A DNA stretch of 64,000 bases from Desulfosarcina sp. OttesenSCG-928-A07 (GTDB taxonomy: Bacteria > Desulfobacterota > Desulfobacteria > Desulfobacterales > Desulfosarcinaceae): the NCBI GenBank assembly GCA_030267325.1, contig JAJDJS010000010.1, positions 1 to 64,000 of the forward strand. Direction: 5' to 3'. The notes under the pieces are model-generated. The model saw only the letters and a program-made list of their open reading frames with translations, was not told the DNA's origin and did not search any database. The translations under genes and the position numbers were made by a program. This document shows, piece by piece, positions 43,536 through 52,229 of the stretch (its first letter is position 1; the number at the start of each line of letters is the position of its first letter).

Positions 43536-44603
43536 ATGTGTGAAACACCCAAAGACGCGCCATCCAACCCCTCAATGACCCGAATCCGGGTGGAGGATGC
43601 CATTGGCACCCGGCTGGCCCACGATATTACCGAAATCCGTCCCGGCGAGTTCAAGGGGCCTGCCTTTACGCGGGGCCACAAGGTGGAAGAAGCTGATGTC
43701 TGTCATCTGATGCGGCTGGGAAAACGCCATCTTTATGTTCTGAATCTGGGACCGGACCAGGTCCATGAGGATGATGCGGTGGTGGAACTGGCTGCAGCCC
43801 TTGCCGGCCCCGGCATTACCTTCGAGGCCAGTCCAAAAGAAGGCAAATTGCAGCTTTTGGCCGCCTATACGGGACTTCTCAAAGTCAATGGAGAAGCCCT
43901 TTATGCCTTCAACCGGATCCCCGATGTCATGTGCGCGTCCATTCATAATAATTTTCCCGTGGTAAAAGGCCAGAACATCGCCGGTACCCGGGCCATTCCC
44001 CTGGTGATTGAGCGGCAGGTTCTGGATCAGGCGGTTTCCCTGGCCCGCGCTAAAGCCCCTGTGTTCAGCGTCAAGGCCTATTACCGCAAAAAAATCCGCC
44101 TGCTCATCACGGGAAGTGAAGTGTATGACGGACTGATTGAGGACCGGTTTGAGGCCATTGTAAGGGAAAAACTGGCCGCGTTTGGTGCAAATCTTGAGGA
44201 AACCCGCATTCTGCCCGACGATGTGGACCGGATCGCCGATACCATCCGTTACTTTGCCGACAAGGACACGGACATGATCATCACCACCGGCGGCATGTCC
44301 GTTGACCCGGACGATGTGACCCGCCACGGCATCCGAAAGGCCGGTGCGGATGCGCTTTATTATGGCGCGGCCGTGCTGCCGGGCGCCATGTTCCAGATCG
44401 CCTACAAGGGGGAGCTTCCCATTGTGGGAATCCCGGCCTGCGGTCTCCACCACCGAATCACCGTATTTGACCTGGTATTGCCCCGACTTCTGGCCGGGGA
44501 GCGGCTGGATGATGCGGATCTGGCCCGTTTTGCTGTGGGTGGAATGTGTCTGTCTTGCCCCACATGTCGGTATCCCGCCTGTTCCATGGGAAAAACCGGC
44601 TGA
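43536..44603 (+). CDS. MoeA/MogA-like molybdopterin-binding protein with cysteine-rich tail
   Basis: A 355-residue protein whose C-terminal half is a MoaB/Mog molybdopterin-binding domain (KIRLLITGSEVYDGLIED, DMIITTGGMSVDPDDVTRHG, GAAVLPGAMFQIAYKG), preceded by a MoeA-like N-terminal region (RVEDAIGTRLAHDITEIRPG). It ends with a cysteine cluster, CLSCPTCRYPACSMGKTG, reminiscent of a metal-binding site. It likely inserts or handles Mo or W in the cofactor. AAGGA is eight bases before ATG 43536. It is 44 bp after the FmdE gene and probably in one operon with it. Confidence 0.88.
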   Translation: MCETPKDAPSNPSMTRIRVEDAIGTRLAHDITEIRPGEFKGPAFTRGHKVEEADVCHLMRLGKRHLYVLNLGPDQVHEDDAVVELAAALAGPGITFEASPKEGKLQLLAAYTGLLKVNGEALYAFNRIPDVMCASIHNNFPVVKGQNIAGTRAIPLVIERQVLDQAVSLARAKAPVFSVKAYYRKKIRLLITGSEVYDGLIEDRFEAIVREKLAAFGANLEETRILPDDVDRIADTIRYFADKDTDMIITTGGMSVDPDDVTRHGIRKAGADALYYGAAVLPGAMFQIAYKGELPIVGIPACGLHHRITVFDLVLPRLLAGERLDDADLARFAVGGMCLSCPTCRYPACSMGKTG

Positions 44604-44768
44604 TTCCACTTCCACCGCACCCGCCGGCCTGCGATGACGGGTCGGCGGGTGATCGAAATTGAGTGACAGGGAAACACGCCCGCCCTCCTTTCCAAAACAT
44701 CATCATTTGTATTCACCGGCGTTTCCCTAAGAAGAATTTTGTATCCATTTCTGCCAGTTCCATTGCGG

Positions 44769-44796
44769 TTGACATTTCCACCTGTGGTGGTATTCT
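44769..44796 (+). promoter_or_regulatory. Sigma-70-type promoter for the sigma-54 activator gene
   Basis: A perfect TTGACA is followed, after 16 bases, by TATTCT, 56 bp before the ATG of the regulator at 44853. This is the best sigma-70-like promoter seen in the window. Confidence 0.55.
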
Positions 44797-44852
44797 TTTT
44801 TATCTATACGGGTCCGATGGATTCTCACTTTCAACTGGATTTGTGAACAAGT

Positions 44853-46214
44853 ATGGAACAACGTTCAAACTTTGATCATATTTTTTCCAGCCGGGATAAT
44901 ATCGAGCGAATTCTCGATGACCTGAAAGATGGGATTATTGCCCACGATCTTGACCGCACCATTTTTTTCTTCAACAAAAAAGCCGAAGAAATCACCGGTT
45001 ATCAGCGGAAAGAAGTTATCGGAAAAGACTGCCATGAGGTATTTGACGGCGGATTCTGCGGCAGTCGGTGCTCATTTTGCGAAAGTTCGGAAGCCCCGTT
45101 TCTGGATACAGCTGAATATCCCCTCACCATTCTGACCCGAAATGGAGAACCGCGCCGGGTCGAAATGACCGCCACCATGATGTGGAATGCGGAACACGAC
45201 CACTTTGGTGTTCTGGCCACATTCCGGGACATGACGGATCTTTTTGAACTGCGGGTTAAGGCAAGGGATATGACGGGATTTTCCAATATCATCGGATGTG
45301 ACAGCAAAATGGTGGATGTTTTCCGTCAGATCCGGGATGTTTCGGGGTATGATTATCCGGTTCATATTTTTGGCGAAACCGGAACCGGAAAGGAACTCGT
45401 GGCCAATGCCATTCATAACGAAAGCCTTCGCGGCGGCGGACCATTTGTTCCCATCAACTGCGGGGCCCTTCCCGAGGGCCTCATTGAAAGCGAGTTGTTC
45501 GGCCATGTGAAAGGTGCCTTTTCCGGCGCCATCCGCGACAAGAAAGGCCGGTTTGAGCTGGCCCACAAAGGAACCATCTTTCTGGACGAAGTGGCCGATC
45601 TGCCGAAATCCCTTCAGGTTAAGTTGCTGCGTTTTCTTCAGGAAGGCAACTTTGTAAAGGTGGGCGGCGAAAAAACTGTATCCGTGGATGTGCGGGTGGT
45701 GAGCGCCACCAACAAGGACCTTAAAAAAGAGGTCAAAAAAGGCAATTTCCGGGAAGATTTGTTTTATCGGCTCAACGTGATTCCCATTCACATTCCGCCC
45801 ATCCGCGAGCGTCGTGCCGACATCCCCCTCCTGGCGGATTTTTTTCTTTCCAAGGCGCCGGCCATTGCCGGCCAACGGCCATCCCTTCGCGTCTCCCGGG
45901 AAGCCCTTAACCTGCTGATGGACTATTCCTGGCCCGGAAATGTGCGGGAGCTTCAGAATGCCATCCAGTTTGCCATTGTCCGGTGCCAGGGAAAAATCAT
46001 TCACCCCGATGACCTGCCCATTGAACTGAAGCGTCTGGTGGTGCCCAAAGCCAAGCGCGGACCGGTCCGAAAACTGGATCCCGAAAAAGTCGTGGCAGCA
46101 CTGGCAAAAACCGGCGGGAACAAGGCCAGGGCCGCAAAGGTCTTAGGCGTTGGCCGGGCTACCCTGTATCGTTTTCTGGCGGATTATCCGGGAGCGTTGC
46201 AGCTTCATCGCTGA
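44853..46214 (+). CDS. PAS-domain sigma-54-dependent activator (Fis family)
   Basis: A 453-residue enhancer-binding protein. The N-terminal PAS domain (~15-130) contains a cysteine group, FCGSRCSFCESS, which may bind an iron-sulfur cluster or metal and sense redox. The AAA+ domain has Walker A FGETGTGKELVANAI, the sigma-54 contact loop GAFSGA (Ser for the usual Thr), Walker B KGTIFLDEVADLPKS and the arginine-finger region NFREDLFYRLNVIP. The C-terminal Fis-type HTH is TGGNKARAAKVLGVGRATLY. It does not carry a receiver domain, so it is a one-component sensor. It may control the FmdE/molybdopterin genes upstream; that is inferred from position. Confidence 0.93.
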   Translation: MEQRSNFDHIFSSRDNIERILDDLKDGIIAHDLDRTIFFFNKKAEEITGYQRKEVIGKDCHEVFDGGFCGSRCSFCESSEAPFLDTAEYPLTILTRNGEPRRVEMTATMMWNAEHDHFGVLATFRDMTDLFELRVKARDMTGFSNIIGCDSKMVDVFRQIRDVSGYDYPVHIFGETGTGKELVANAIHNESLRGGGPFVPINCGALPEGLIESELFGHVKGAFSGAIRDKKGRFELAHKGTIFLDEVADLPKSLQVKLLRFLQEGNFVKVGGEKTVSVDVRVVSATNKDLKKEVKKGNFREDLFYRLNVIPIHIPPIRERRADIPLLADFFLSKAPAIAGQRPSLRVSREALNLLMDYSWPGNVRELQNAIQFAIVRCQGKIIHPDDLPIELKRLVVPKAKRGPVRKLDPEKVVAALAKTGGNKARAAKVLGVGRATLYRFLADYPGALQLHR

Positions 46215-46315
46215 CCCCCCTTCCTGTGCCTTCAAGTGAACAGCAAGGTTCCACACCATCACCAAAAGAAATTAGTTACAACGCTTACCGAAAACAGATG
46301 CATATGGAGCGGATC

Positions 46316-47122
46316 ATGCCTTCTTTTCTGGTGGCCGCGATTCAACTCAACTCACAAGACCGGCCGGAAATCAATATGGACACCATTTCCACACTGACTT
46401 CCGATGCAGCCCAAAACGGCGCCCAAATGGTGGCGCTTCCCGAATCCGCCCATTATCTGTCTGACCTGCACATGGCGGCCCATGCCGAATCCATGGACGG
46501 CCCCACCCTTTCCATCTACCGCCAATTGGCAAAAGACCATGGGATCTATTTCTGCGGAAGTTTTGCCGAACGCACCAACGATCCGAAACGTGCCTTTAAT
46601 ACGGCGGTGCTGATTTCACCCGAAGGCGAGATCATTGCTGTTTACCGGAAAATCCACCTGTTTGACGTGGCTATCGGCGATGCAGTGGACCATATGGAAT
46701 CCCGGCATACCCTGCCGGGTGACCGGAGTGTGGTTGCCAAAACCCCTTGCGGGGTCATGGGGCTGGCCATCTGCTATGATCTCAGATTTCCAGAGCTGTT
46801 CCGGCAGCTTGGCGACAAGGGCGCCGATATCATCATTATCCCTGCCGCCTTTACCCTGTACACCGGAAAAGACCACTGGGAAGTCCTGCTCCGGGCCAGG
46901 GCCATTGAAAATCAGGTGTATGTGGTGGCCCCGGCCCAGTGGGGGCCGCATCCGGTAAACAAAACCTGTTTTGGAAACACCATGATCATTGACCCCTGGG
47001 GAACGGTGATCGCCCGTGCCTCCGAAGGACCAGGATACATCCTGGCCCCTGTTGACACAGGCCGCATCATTAAAGTTCGCAGCCAGCTTCCCTGCCTGCA
47101 AAATCGCCGCTTTTTCAACTGA
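46316..47122 (+). CDS. Carbon-nitrogen hydrolase (nitrilase superfamily, Nit2-like)
   Basis: A 268-residue amidohydrolase. The Glu-Lys-Cys triad is visible: MVALPESAHYL (Glu), YRKIHLFDV (Lys) and GLAICYDLRFPELFRQLG (Cys). It is close to the Nit1/Nit2 and omega-amidase group, which hydrolyse deaminated glutathione or omega-amides. ATG 46316 has GGAG six bases upstream; the frame extends to 46226 but the extra codons look non-coding. It follows the sigma-54 activator by about 100 bp. Confidence 0.9.
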   Translation: MPSFLVAAIQLNSQDRPEINMDTISTLTSDAAQNGAQMVALPESAHYLSDLHMAAHAESMDGPTLSIYRQLAKDHGIYFCGSFAERTNDPKRAFNTAVLISPEGEIIAVYRKIHLFDVAIGDAVDHMESRHTLPGDRSVVAKTPCGVMGLAICYDLRFPELFRQLGDKGADIIIIPAAFTLYTGKDHWEVLLRARAIENQVYVVAPAQWGPHPVNKTCFGNTMIIDPWGTVIARASEGPGYILAPVDTGRIIKVRSQLPCLQNRRFFN

Positions 47123-47241
47123 TCTGAAAATTGTAAAATTTTTGTCATCCTCTCTGCCTCGCCTTGTCTCTTCACCGGCATTTCACTACAAGTCAGCCTG
47201 ATGTGGTGGTCGAACCCTTCTGTGACAGAGAGGACCTATAT

Positions 47242-48249
47242 ATGCTGACAAAAAGTATTCAGGCACTGCACGGGATATGTGCGGTTTTGCTATATCTGCT
47301 AAATACCGTTGTTATGTGTATTCCGCTGTTTATCGTCGCCCTGATTCGCCTTCTGATTCCCGTCAAACCCGTGCAGCGGCTTTGCCGGCATGTCCTGACG
47401 GCCATTGCCAGCCTCTGGATCGGCAACAACAATCTCAACCAAAAGCTGATGGGAAATATCCGCTGGGATGTGGAAGGGCTGGAAGGCCTTTCCCCTGACG
47501 GCTGGTACATGGTGGTGGCCAATCATCAGTCATGGGTGGATATTCTGGTGCTCCAGAATGTGTTTCACCGGAAAATTCCGTTTCTGAAATTTTTTTTAAA
47601 AAAAGAACTGTTCTGGTTCCCGCTGATGGGTCAGGCGTGGTGGGCCTTGGACTTTCCCTTCATGAAGCGCTACTCGCGCCAATTTTTGCGCAAGAACCCG
47701 CATTTGATCGGAAAAGATCTGGAAATTACCCGAAAAGCCTGTAAAAAATTCAGGACCCTGCCTGTATCGGTGATGAACTTTGTGGAAGGCACCCGTTTTA
47801 CACCGGAAAAACATGCCCGTCAGAAATCCCCCTACACCCACCTTTTGCGAACCAAAGCCGGCGGCCTGGCCTTTGCCATGTCGGTCATGGGCGACAAATT
47901 CAGCCAAATTGTGGATGTCACCATTGCCTATCCCCACGGCATCGCCAGTTTCTGGGATTTTATGTGCGGCCGGGTTCGGAACATCCGGGTCCGGGTCAGA
48001 GCCATTCCCGTAACAGCTGATCTCATGGGCGATTATCTCCAGGACCCCCAGTTCAAACGGAATTTCCAGAACTGGCTCAACGCCCTGTGGCAGGAAAAAG
48101 ATCAGGAGATGGCCCGCCTGCTGAATGTGGCAACAATTTCCGCCCATTCGACGGATCCTGCTGCTGAGATGGCCGATACCCCCATGGAAATCTGCCCGTA
48201 TATCACCAAAATACCGAATCCGGCCACCTTGCCGCCGCAAACACCTTGA
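47242..48249 (+). CDS. 1-acylglycerol-3-phosphate-type acyltransferase (PlsC family, YihG-like)
   Basis: A 335-residue membrane acyltransferase with one or two N-terminal helices (ICAVLLYLLNTVVMCIPLFI). Motif I is VVANHQSWVDILVLQ, motif II is around FLKKELFWFPLMGQAWW and motif III is VMNFVEGTRFTPEK; together they define the PlsC fold. The longer N-terminus and sequence resemble the YihG/LCLAT1-like group. ATG 47242 is preceded by AGAGGA; the upstream part of the frame is not supported. A good terminator follows. Confidence 0.88.
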   Translation: MLTKSIQALHGICAVLLYLLNTVVMCIPLFIVALIRLLIPVKPVQRLCRHVLTAIASLWIGNNNLNQKLMGNIRWDVEGLEGLSPDGWYMVVANHQSWVDILVLQNVFHRKIPFLKFFLKKELFWFPLMGQAWWALDFPFMKRYSRQFLRKNPHLIGKDLEITRKACKKFRTLPVSVMNFVEGTRFTPEKHARQKSPYTHLLRTKAGGLAFAMSVMGDKFSQIVDVTIAYPHGIASFWDFMCGRVRNIRVRVRAIPVTADLMGDYLQDPQFKRNFQNWLNALWQEKDQEMARLLNVATISAHSTDPAAEMADTPMEICPYITKIPNPATLPPQTP

Positions 48250-48293
48250 CAACCATCAAACCTGCCGATTAGATTCTGTTTATCCTGATTCTC

Positions 48294-48318
48294 AAACTGG
48301 ATAAATACCGGTTTTTTT
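48294..48318 (+). terminator. Intrinsic terminator after the acyltransferase gene
   Basis: AAACTGG ATAAATA CCGGTTT forms a 7-bp stem (one G-T pair) and runs into a total of seven T, 44 bp after the acyltransferase stop codon. Confidence 0.6.
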
Positions 48319-48555
48319 CAGCATTCATGGAATGATTTCAGGCTGTTTTTTGATCACGGTCATACCCCGGCAAATGTTTTTCCGCTATCTTGCCGGGGGA
48401 AAAGGGCCGGGTGTGGGGAAAAAATCAGGCCGTATCCTCCATGCGCTGTTGCCCGTCATATCTATTTATTCCCAATCGTCCAGATGGTGAGACACTGCTG
48501 AAGGGGCAGACCCTTCGATAGCAGATTGCGTCATCCATCGGTGAAGGAGTTTCTC
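48319..48555. other. Leader region of the fumarase gene with a stable hairpin
   Basis: No gene is present between the terminator and the fumarase start. At 48365-48398 CCCCGGCAA and TTGCCGGGG form a perfect 9-bp GC-rich stem around a 16-base loop, without a following T run. It could be part of the fumarase mRNA leader or an operator-like element. Confidence 0.45.
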
Positions 48556-50166
48556 ATGGTTGAATTCAGGTATACGGATCTGCTCCCCCTCAAAGAAGAC
48601 ACCACCCCTTGGCGCCTCTTGGCCACCGACCCGCTCTCCACCACGACATTTGAGGGGAAAACCATTCTTAAACTATCCTCCGACGGGCTGACCCAGCTTG
48701 CCGAAACCGCCTTTACCGATGTGGCCCACCTTTACCGGCCAGGGCATCTCAAACAATGGGAAGCGATTCTCGGGGATCCGGAAAGTTCTCCCAATGACCG
48801 GTATGTGGCCCTTGAGATGCTGAAAAATGCCGTTATTTCCGCTGAAATGGAATTTCCCATGTGCCAGGACACCGGCACGGCCATTGTCATGGGCAAAAAA
48901 GGCCAGCAGGTGTGGACCACGGGCGAGCACGATGAGGAGGCCCTGTCCAGGGGAATTTTCAACGCCTATACAAAAAGGAACCTGCGGTATTCCCAGAACG
49001 CGCCGCTGACCCTGTACCAGGAGAAAAATACCGGGTGTAACCTGCCGGCCCAGATTGAAATTTACGCAACGCCCGGCGCGGCCTACAAATTTTTGTTCAT
49101 TGCCAAAGGCGGCGGATCAGCCAACAAAACCTTTTTGTTCCAGGAAACCCGGGCAACCCTGAATCCCGGCATCTTGGCCGACTTTCTCGTGTCCAAAATG
49201 AAAACCCTGGGAACCGCCGCCTGTCCGCCCTATCATCTGGCCGTGGTCATCGGCGGCACCTCCGCTGAATTTAACCTTAAAACCGTTAAGCTGGCGTCTG
49301 CCGGCTATCTTGACGCCCTGCCGGTCACAGGCAGCGAAGCCGGCCACGGGTTCCGGGACCTTGAAATGGAACAAATTCTGCTGGATCGGTCCCGCGCGCT
49401 CGGACTGGGGGCCCAGTTCGGCGGAAAATATTTCTGTCTGGATGTGCGGGTCATCCGTCTGCCCCGCCACGGCGCGTCCTGCCCCATCGGCATGGGGGTG
49501 AGCTGCAGCGCGGATCGGAACATCAAGGCCAAGATCACCTCTGAGGGAATTTTCCTGGAGCAGCTGGAAACCGATCCGGCAAAGTACCTGCCCCAACCAG
49601 AAGCACCGGAAACCGAGGCAGTGGCCATTGACCTCAACCAGCCCATGGAGGCTATCCGCCGTACGCTCTCAAAGTATCCGGTGGCCACCCGGCTGAAACT
49701 GTCCGGCAACATTGTGGTGGCCCGGGACATTGCCCATGCCCGGCTCAAAGAACAGCTGGACAAAGGCGAAGGGCTTCCCCCCTACTTTCGGGACCACATC
49801 ATTTATTATGCAGGTCCGGCAAAAACACCGCCCGGCTATCCGTCCGGATCTTTCGGCCCCACCACTGCCGGTCGAATGGACCCCTATGTGCCGCTGTTTC
49901 AGGCCCAGGGCGCATCCATGGTGATGCTGGCCAAGGGAAACCGCTCCCGCATGGTGACCGATGCCTGTAAAAAATACGGTGGATTTTATCTGGGCTCCAT
50001 TGGCGGGCCGGCCGCACGGCTGGGCCGGGACTGTATCACCGCCGTGGACGTCATAGACTATGCGGACCTTGGCATGGAGGCCATTCACCTGATTACGGTC
50101 AAGGATTTCCCGGCTTTTATTCTGGTGGATGACAAGGGAAACGACTTTTTTGAGAAGCTGACCTGA
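48556..50166 (+). CDS. Class I (iron-sulfur) fumarate hydratase, fused alpha-beta
   Basis: A 536-residue single-chain class I fumarase interconverting fumarate and malate with an oxygen-sensitive [4Fe-4S] cluster. The N-terminal Fe-S hydro-lyase domain shows [40 protein letters not shown] and [20 protein letters not shown], whose cysteines are the cluster ligands; the C-terminal beta domain shows [20 protein letters not shown] and [24 protein letters not shown] is six bases before ATG 48556. It fits use of a citric-acid-cycle segment in a strict anaerobe. Confidence 0.95.
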   Translation: MVEFRYTDLLPLKEDTTPWRLLATDPLSTTTFEGKTILKLSSDGLTQLAETAFTDVAHLYRPGHLKQWEAILGDPESSPNDRYVALEMLKNAVISAEMEFPMCQDTGTAIVMGKKGQQVWTTGEHDEEALSRGIFNAYTKRNLRYSQNAPLTLYQEKNTGCNLPAQIEIYATPGAAYKFLFIAKGGGSANKTFLFQETRATLNPGILADFLVSKMKTLGTAACPPYHLAVVIGGTSAEFNLKTVKLASAGYLDALPVTGSEAGHGFRDLEMEQILLDRSRALGLGAQFGGKYFCLDVRVIRLPRHGASCPIGMGVSCSADRNIKAKITSEGIFLEQLETDPAKYLPQPEAPETEAVAIDLNQPMEAIRRTLSKYPVATRLKLSGNIVVARDIAHARLKEQLDKGEGLPPYFRDHIIYYAGPAKTPPGYPSGSFGPTTAGRMDPYVPLFQAQGASMVMLAKGNRSRMVTDACKKYGGFYLGSIGGPAARLGRDCITAVDVIDYADLGMEAIHLITVKDFPAFILVDDKGNDFFEKLT

Positions 50167-50213
50167 CAAGATCCGGGTAATGCGATGGATGTCCCTGTGA
50201 AACAGAAGGATAC

Positions 50214-51320
50214 ATGAGAAACATGACAACTTCATTAGAAAAAGAAATTGAACAGCACAAAAAAAAGATTCACTCTGATTCCTACCCGATGTCGATTGGT
50301 GAAGCGATCAGCATGTATATAAACGGTGAAATAGACATTCACCCTGAATTTCAGCGCGTTTACAGATGGACGCTTCTGCAAAAATCCAAATTCATAGAAT
50401 CAATACTTCTCGGCATACCCATTCCTTCTTTCTTTGTGTCCCAGCGTGAAGACGGGGTATGGGACCTGGTTGATGGTCTTCAACGATTTTCGACCATCTT
50501 GTCTTTTATGGGAGAACTTAAGAATGAGGACGGAGAAAAATTACCGCCCTTGACGCTGACAAAAGGGGGCTACCTTTCAGAACTTGACGGAGCAATATGG
50601 AGCGATGAAGAAAAAATATCGAAGCCATTGAAACTGTCTTTTCGCCGCGAAAAAATTGATTTCAAAATTATTAAAAAAGAAAGTACTTCCGACACCAAAT
50701 ATGATTTGTTTCGACGCCTGAACACGGGTGGATCTGAGCTCTCCGATCAAGAAGTCCGAAATTGCCTGCTCTTGATGGCTAATAAAACGTTTTATGAATG
50801 GGTAATTCAAATATCCAAGAATGTGGATTTCGTTGAAACAACGCCACTTAGCGACAGTAAATATGCAGAACAGTACAACATTGAATTGTTAATACGTTTC
50901 ATCGTTTTTTATGAGCTAAAATGGGAAGACGTAACTGCCCCTGTCATTGGCGATATAGGTGAATTCCTGAATGATCAGATTATCGCCATCGCCCAAAACC
51001 CCGATTTTGACACCCAAAATATGGCCGATATATTTTCCAAAACATTTCATCTTATAAACAGCTCTTTAGGCAGCGATGCGTTCAAAAGATTCTATCCTGA
51101 GGAAAGCAAGCATAAAGGTGGATTCTCAATCGCCCTCTTTGAGGCGATATCAACGGGTATCGCGAAGAACATCGCCACCGTTACCACACAGACGTTGAGG
51201 GAGAAAATTGAGAATTTTTCGTTAACCTCTGACTTTACTGCTGCCAGTGGAGCTGGGACGCGGGCAAGTACGCGAGTTTCCAAAACCATTCCTTACGCGA
51301 TAACATATTTCTCATCATGA
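50214..51320 (+). CDS. DUF262 (ParB-like/GmrS-type) protein of a two-gene module
   Basis: A 368-residue protein with an N-terminal DUF262 domain: YPMSIGEAISMYINGEIDIH, PEFQRVYRWTLLQKSKFIES, IPIPSFFVSQREDG and the signature WDLVDGLQRFSTIL (DGxQR type). DUF262 is a ParB-like nucleotide-dependent nuclease or NTPase fold found in GmrSD-type modification-dependent restriction and other defence proteins. The C-terminal part is helical; no HNH motif is seen. The module is clearly more AT-rich than the flanking genes, suggesting transfer. AAGGA lies only three bases before the ATG. Its end overlaps the HEPN gene by 4 bp, so the two act together. Confidence 0.85.
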   Translation: MRNMTTSLEKEIEQHKKKIHSDSYPMSIGEAISMYINGEIDIHPEFQRVYRWTLLQKSKFIESILLGIPIPSFFVSQREDGVWDLVDGLQRFSTILSFMGELKNEDGEKLPPLTLTKGGYLSELDGAIWSDEEKISKPLKLSFRREKIDFKIIKKESTSDTKYDLFRRLNTGGSELSDQEVRNCLLLMANKTFYEWVIQISKNVDFVETTPLSDSKYAEQYNIELLIRFIVFYELKWEDVTAPVIGDIGEFLNDQIIAIAQNPDFDTQNMADIFSKTFHLINSSLGSDAFKRFYPEESKHKGGFSIALFEAISTGIAKNIATVTTQTLREKIENFSLTSDFTAASGAGTRASTRVSKTIPYAITYFSS

Positions 51321-51985
51321 ACGATGCCAAGCTTGAAAAACTTGTCTCAGACATAGAACGGGAATGGAACTGGCGACAGCGGGAGCTTTCTTTTTTTAAG
51401 CAGGCCTTGTCGAGTGCTGACAAATACCAGAAAGAAGCTATATCCCGCGCTGGAATATTGTTGCTTTATTCGCATTGGGAAGGTTTTATAAAAAAAATCA
51501 GCCAGAGATTTCTTGAATGTTTTATCAACGAAGAGATAGACAGTGTTCCGGACTATGTCATGGTATGCCATCTGGCACGGATGAATGACAGTTTTGAGCA
51601 TAAATATTCACGGGTTGAGCGTGCCCGTCATTCTATCGACTGTATATCAGAAGGTTCAAAGGTCTGCCGGTCCTTGGAAAAAGTCATTAATACTGAGTCG
51701 AACCTTGATTCGAAAAACTTGAAAAAAATTGCAGACTCAGTTGGAGCAAGTCTCTCGAAATTCGAAACCAGAATGCAGTTTATTGATCATAATTTTGTAA
51801 GCGTAAGACATGCGATTGCCCATGGTGAGGGCAGAAAGTTCACCGAAGATGAATTTCTGAATTTGGAAAGAGACATTACGGTGCTGATGGATGCATTCAA
51901 GCAAGACGTTATTGACTCTGCTCTGCACGCGAATGCGTTTAATAAAAGTGGCATTCATCATCGTTGCATTAAACTGGAAAGATAG
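51317..51985 (+). CDS. MAE_28990-type HEPN protein, putative ribonuclease partner
   Basis: A 222-residue helical protein of the MAE_28990/MAE_18760 HEPN type. ISRAGILLLYSHWEGFIKKI and RFLECFINEE form the first helices, and HNFVSVRHAIAHGEGRKF contains the catalytic R-x4-H motif (RHAIAH) typical of HEPN ribonucleases. Such proteins are often encoded next to DUF262 proteins in putative defence loci. The ATG overlaps the DUF262 stop (ATGA), indicating coupling. RNA cleavage is inferred from the motif. Confidence 0.85.
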   Translation: MNDAKLEKLVSDIEREWNWRQRELSFFKQALSSADKYQKEAISRAGILLLYSHWEGFIKKISQRFLECFINEEIDSVPDYVMVCHLARMNDSFEHKYSRVERARHSIDCISEGSKVCRSLEKVINTESNLDSKNLKKIADSVGASLSKFETRMQFIDHNFVSVRHAIAHGEGRKFTEDEFLNLERDITVLMDAFKQDVIDSALHANAFNKSGIHHRCIKLER

Positions 51986-52229
51986 GCTTCCCTTGTGGCA
52001 GGGAAATCGTTGCAAGGCTATTTATCGGCAGGAGAAACATACCTTTTGATCGAGGCGTTAATGGTGACGCCTGATTTTAAGCCCCGTCTTGGTTCTCTCA
52101 TCCTATAAAAGTCCGTCTATATGAGAGAGGGAAATTTCCGGTGGGTATCCGTGATTTCGGAAAGTAACCTTGACAAACAGCCCTGTTTCATTTTTTGACC
52201 TCACCTTAAAAAAGAAAGCAGGTACGCAC

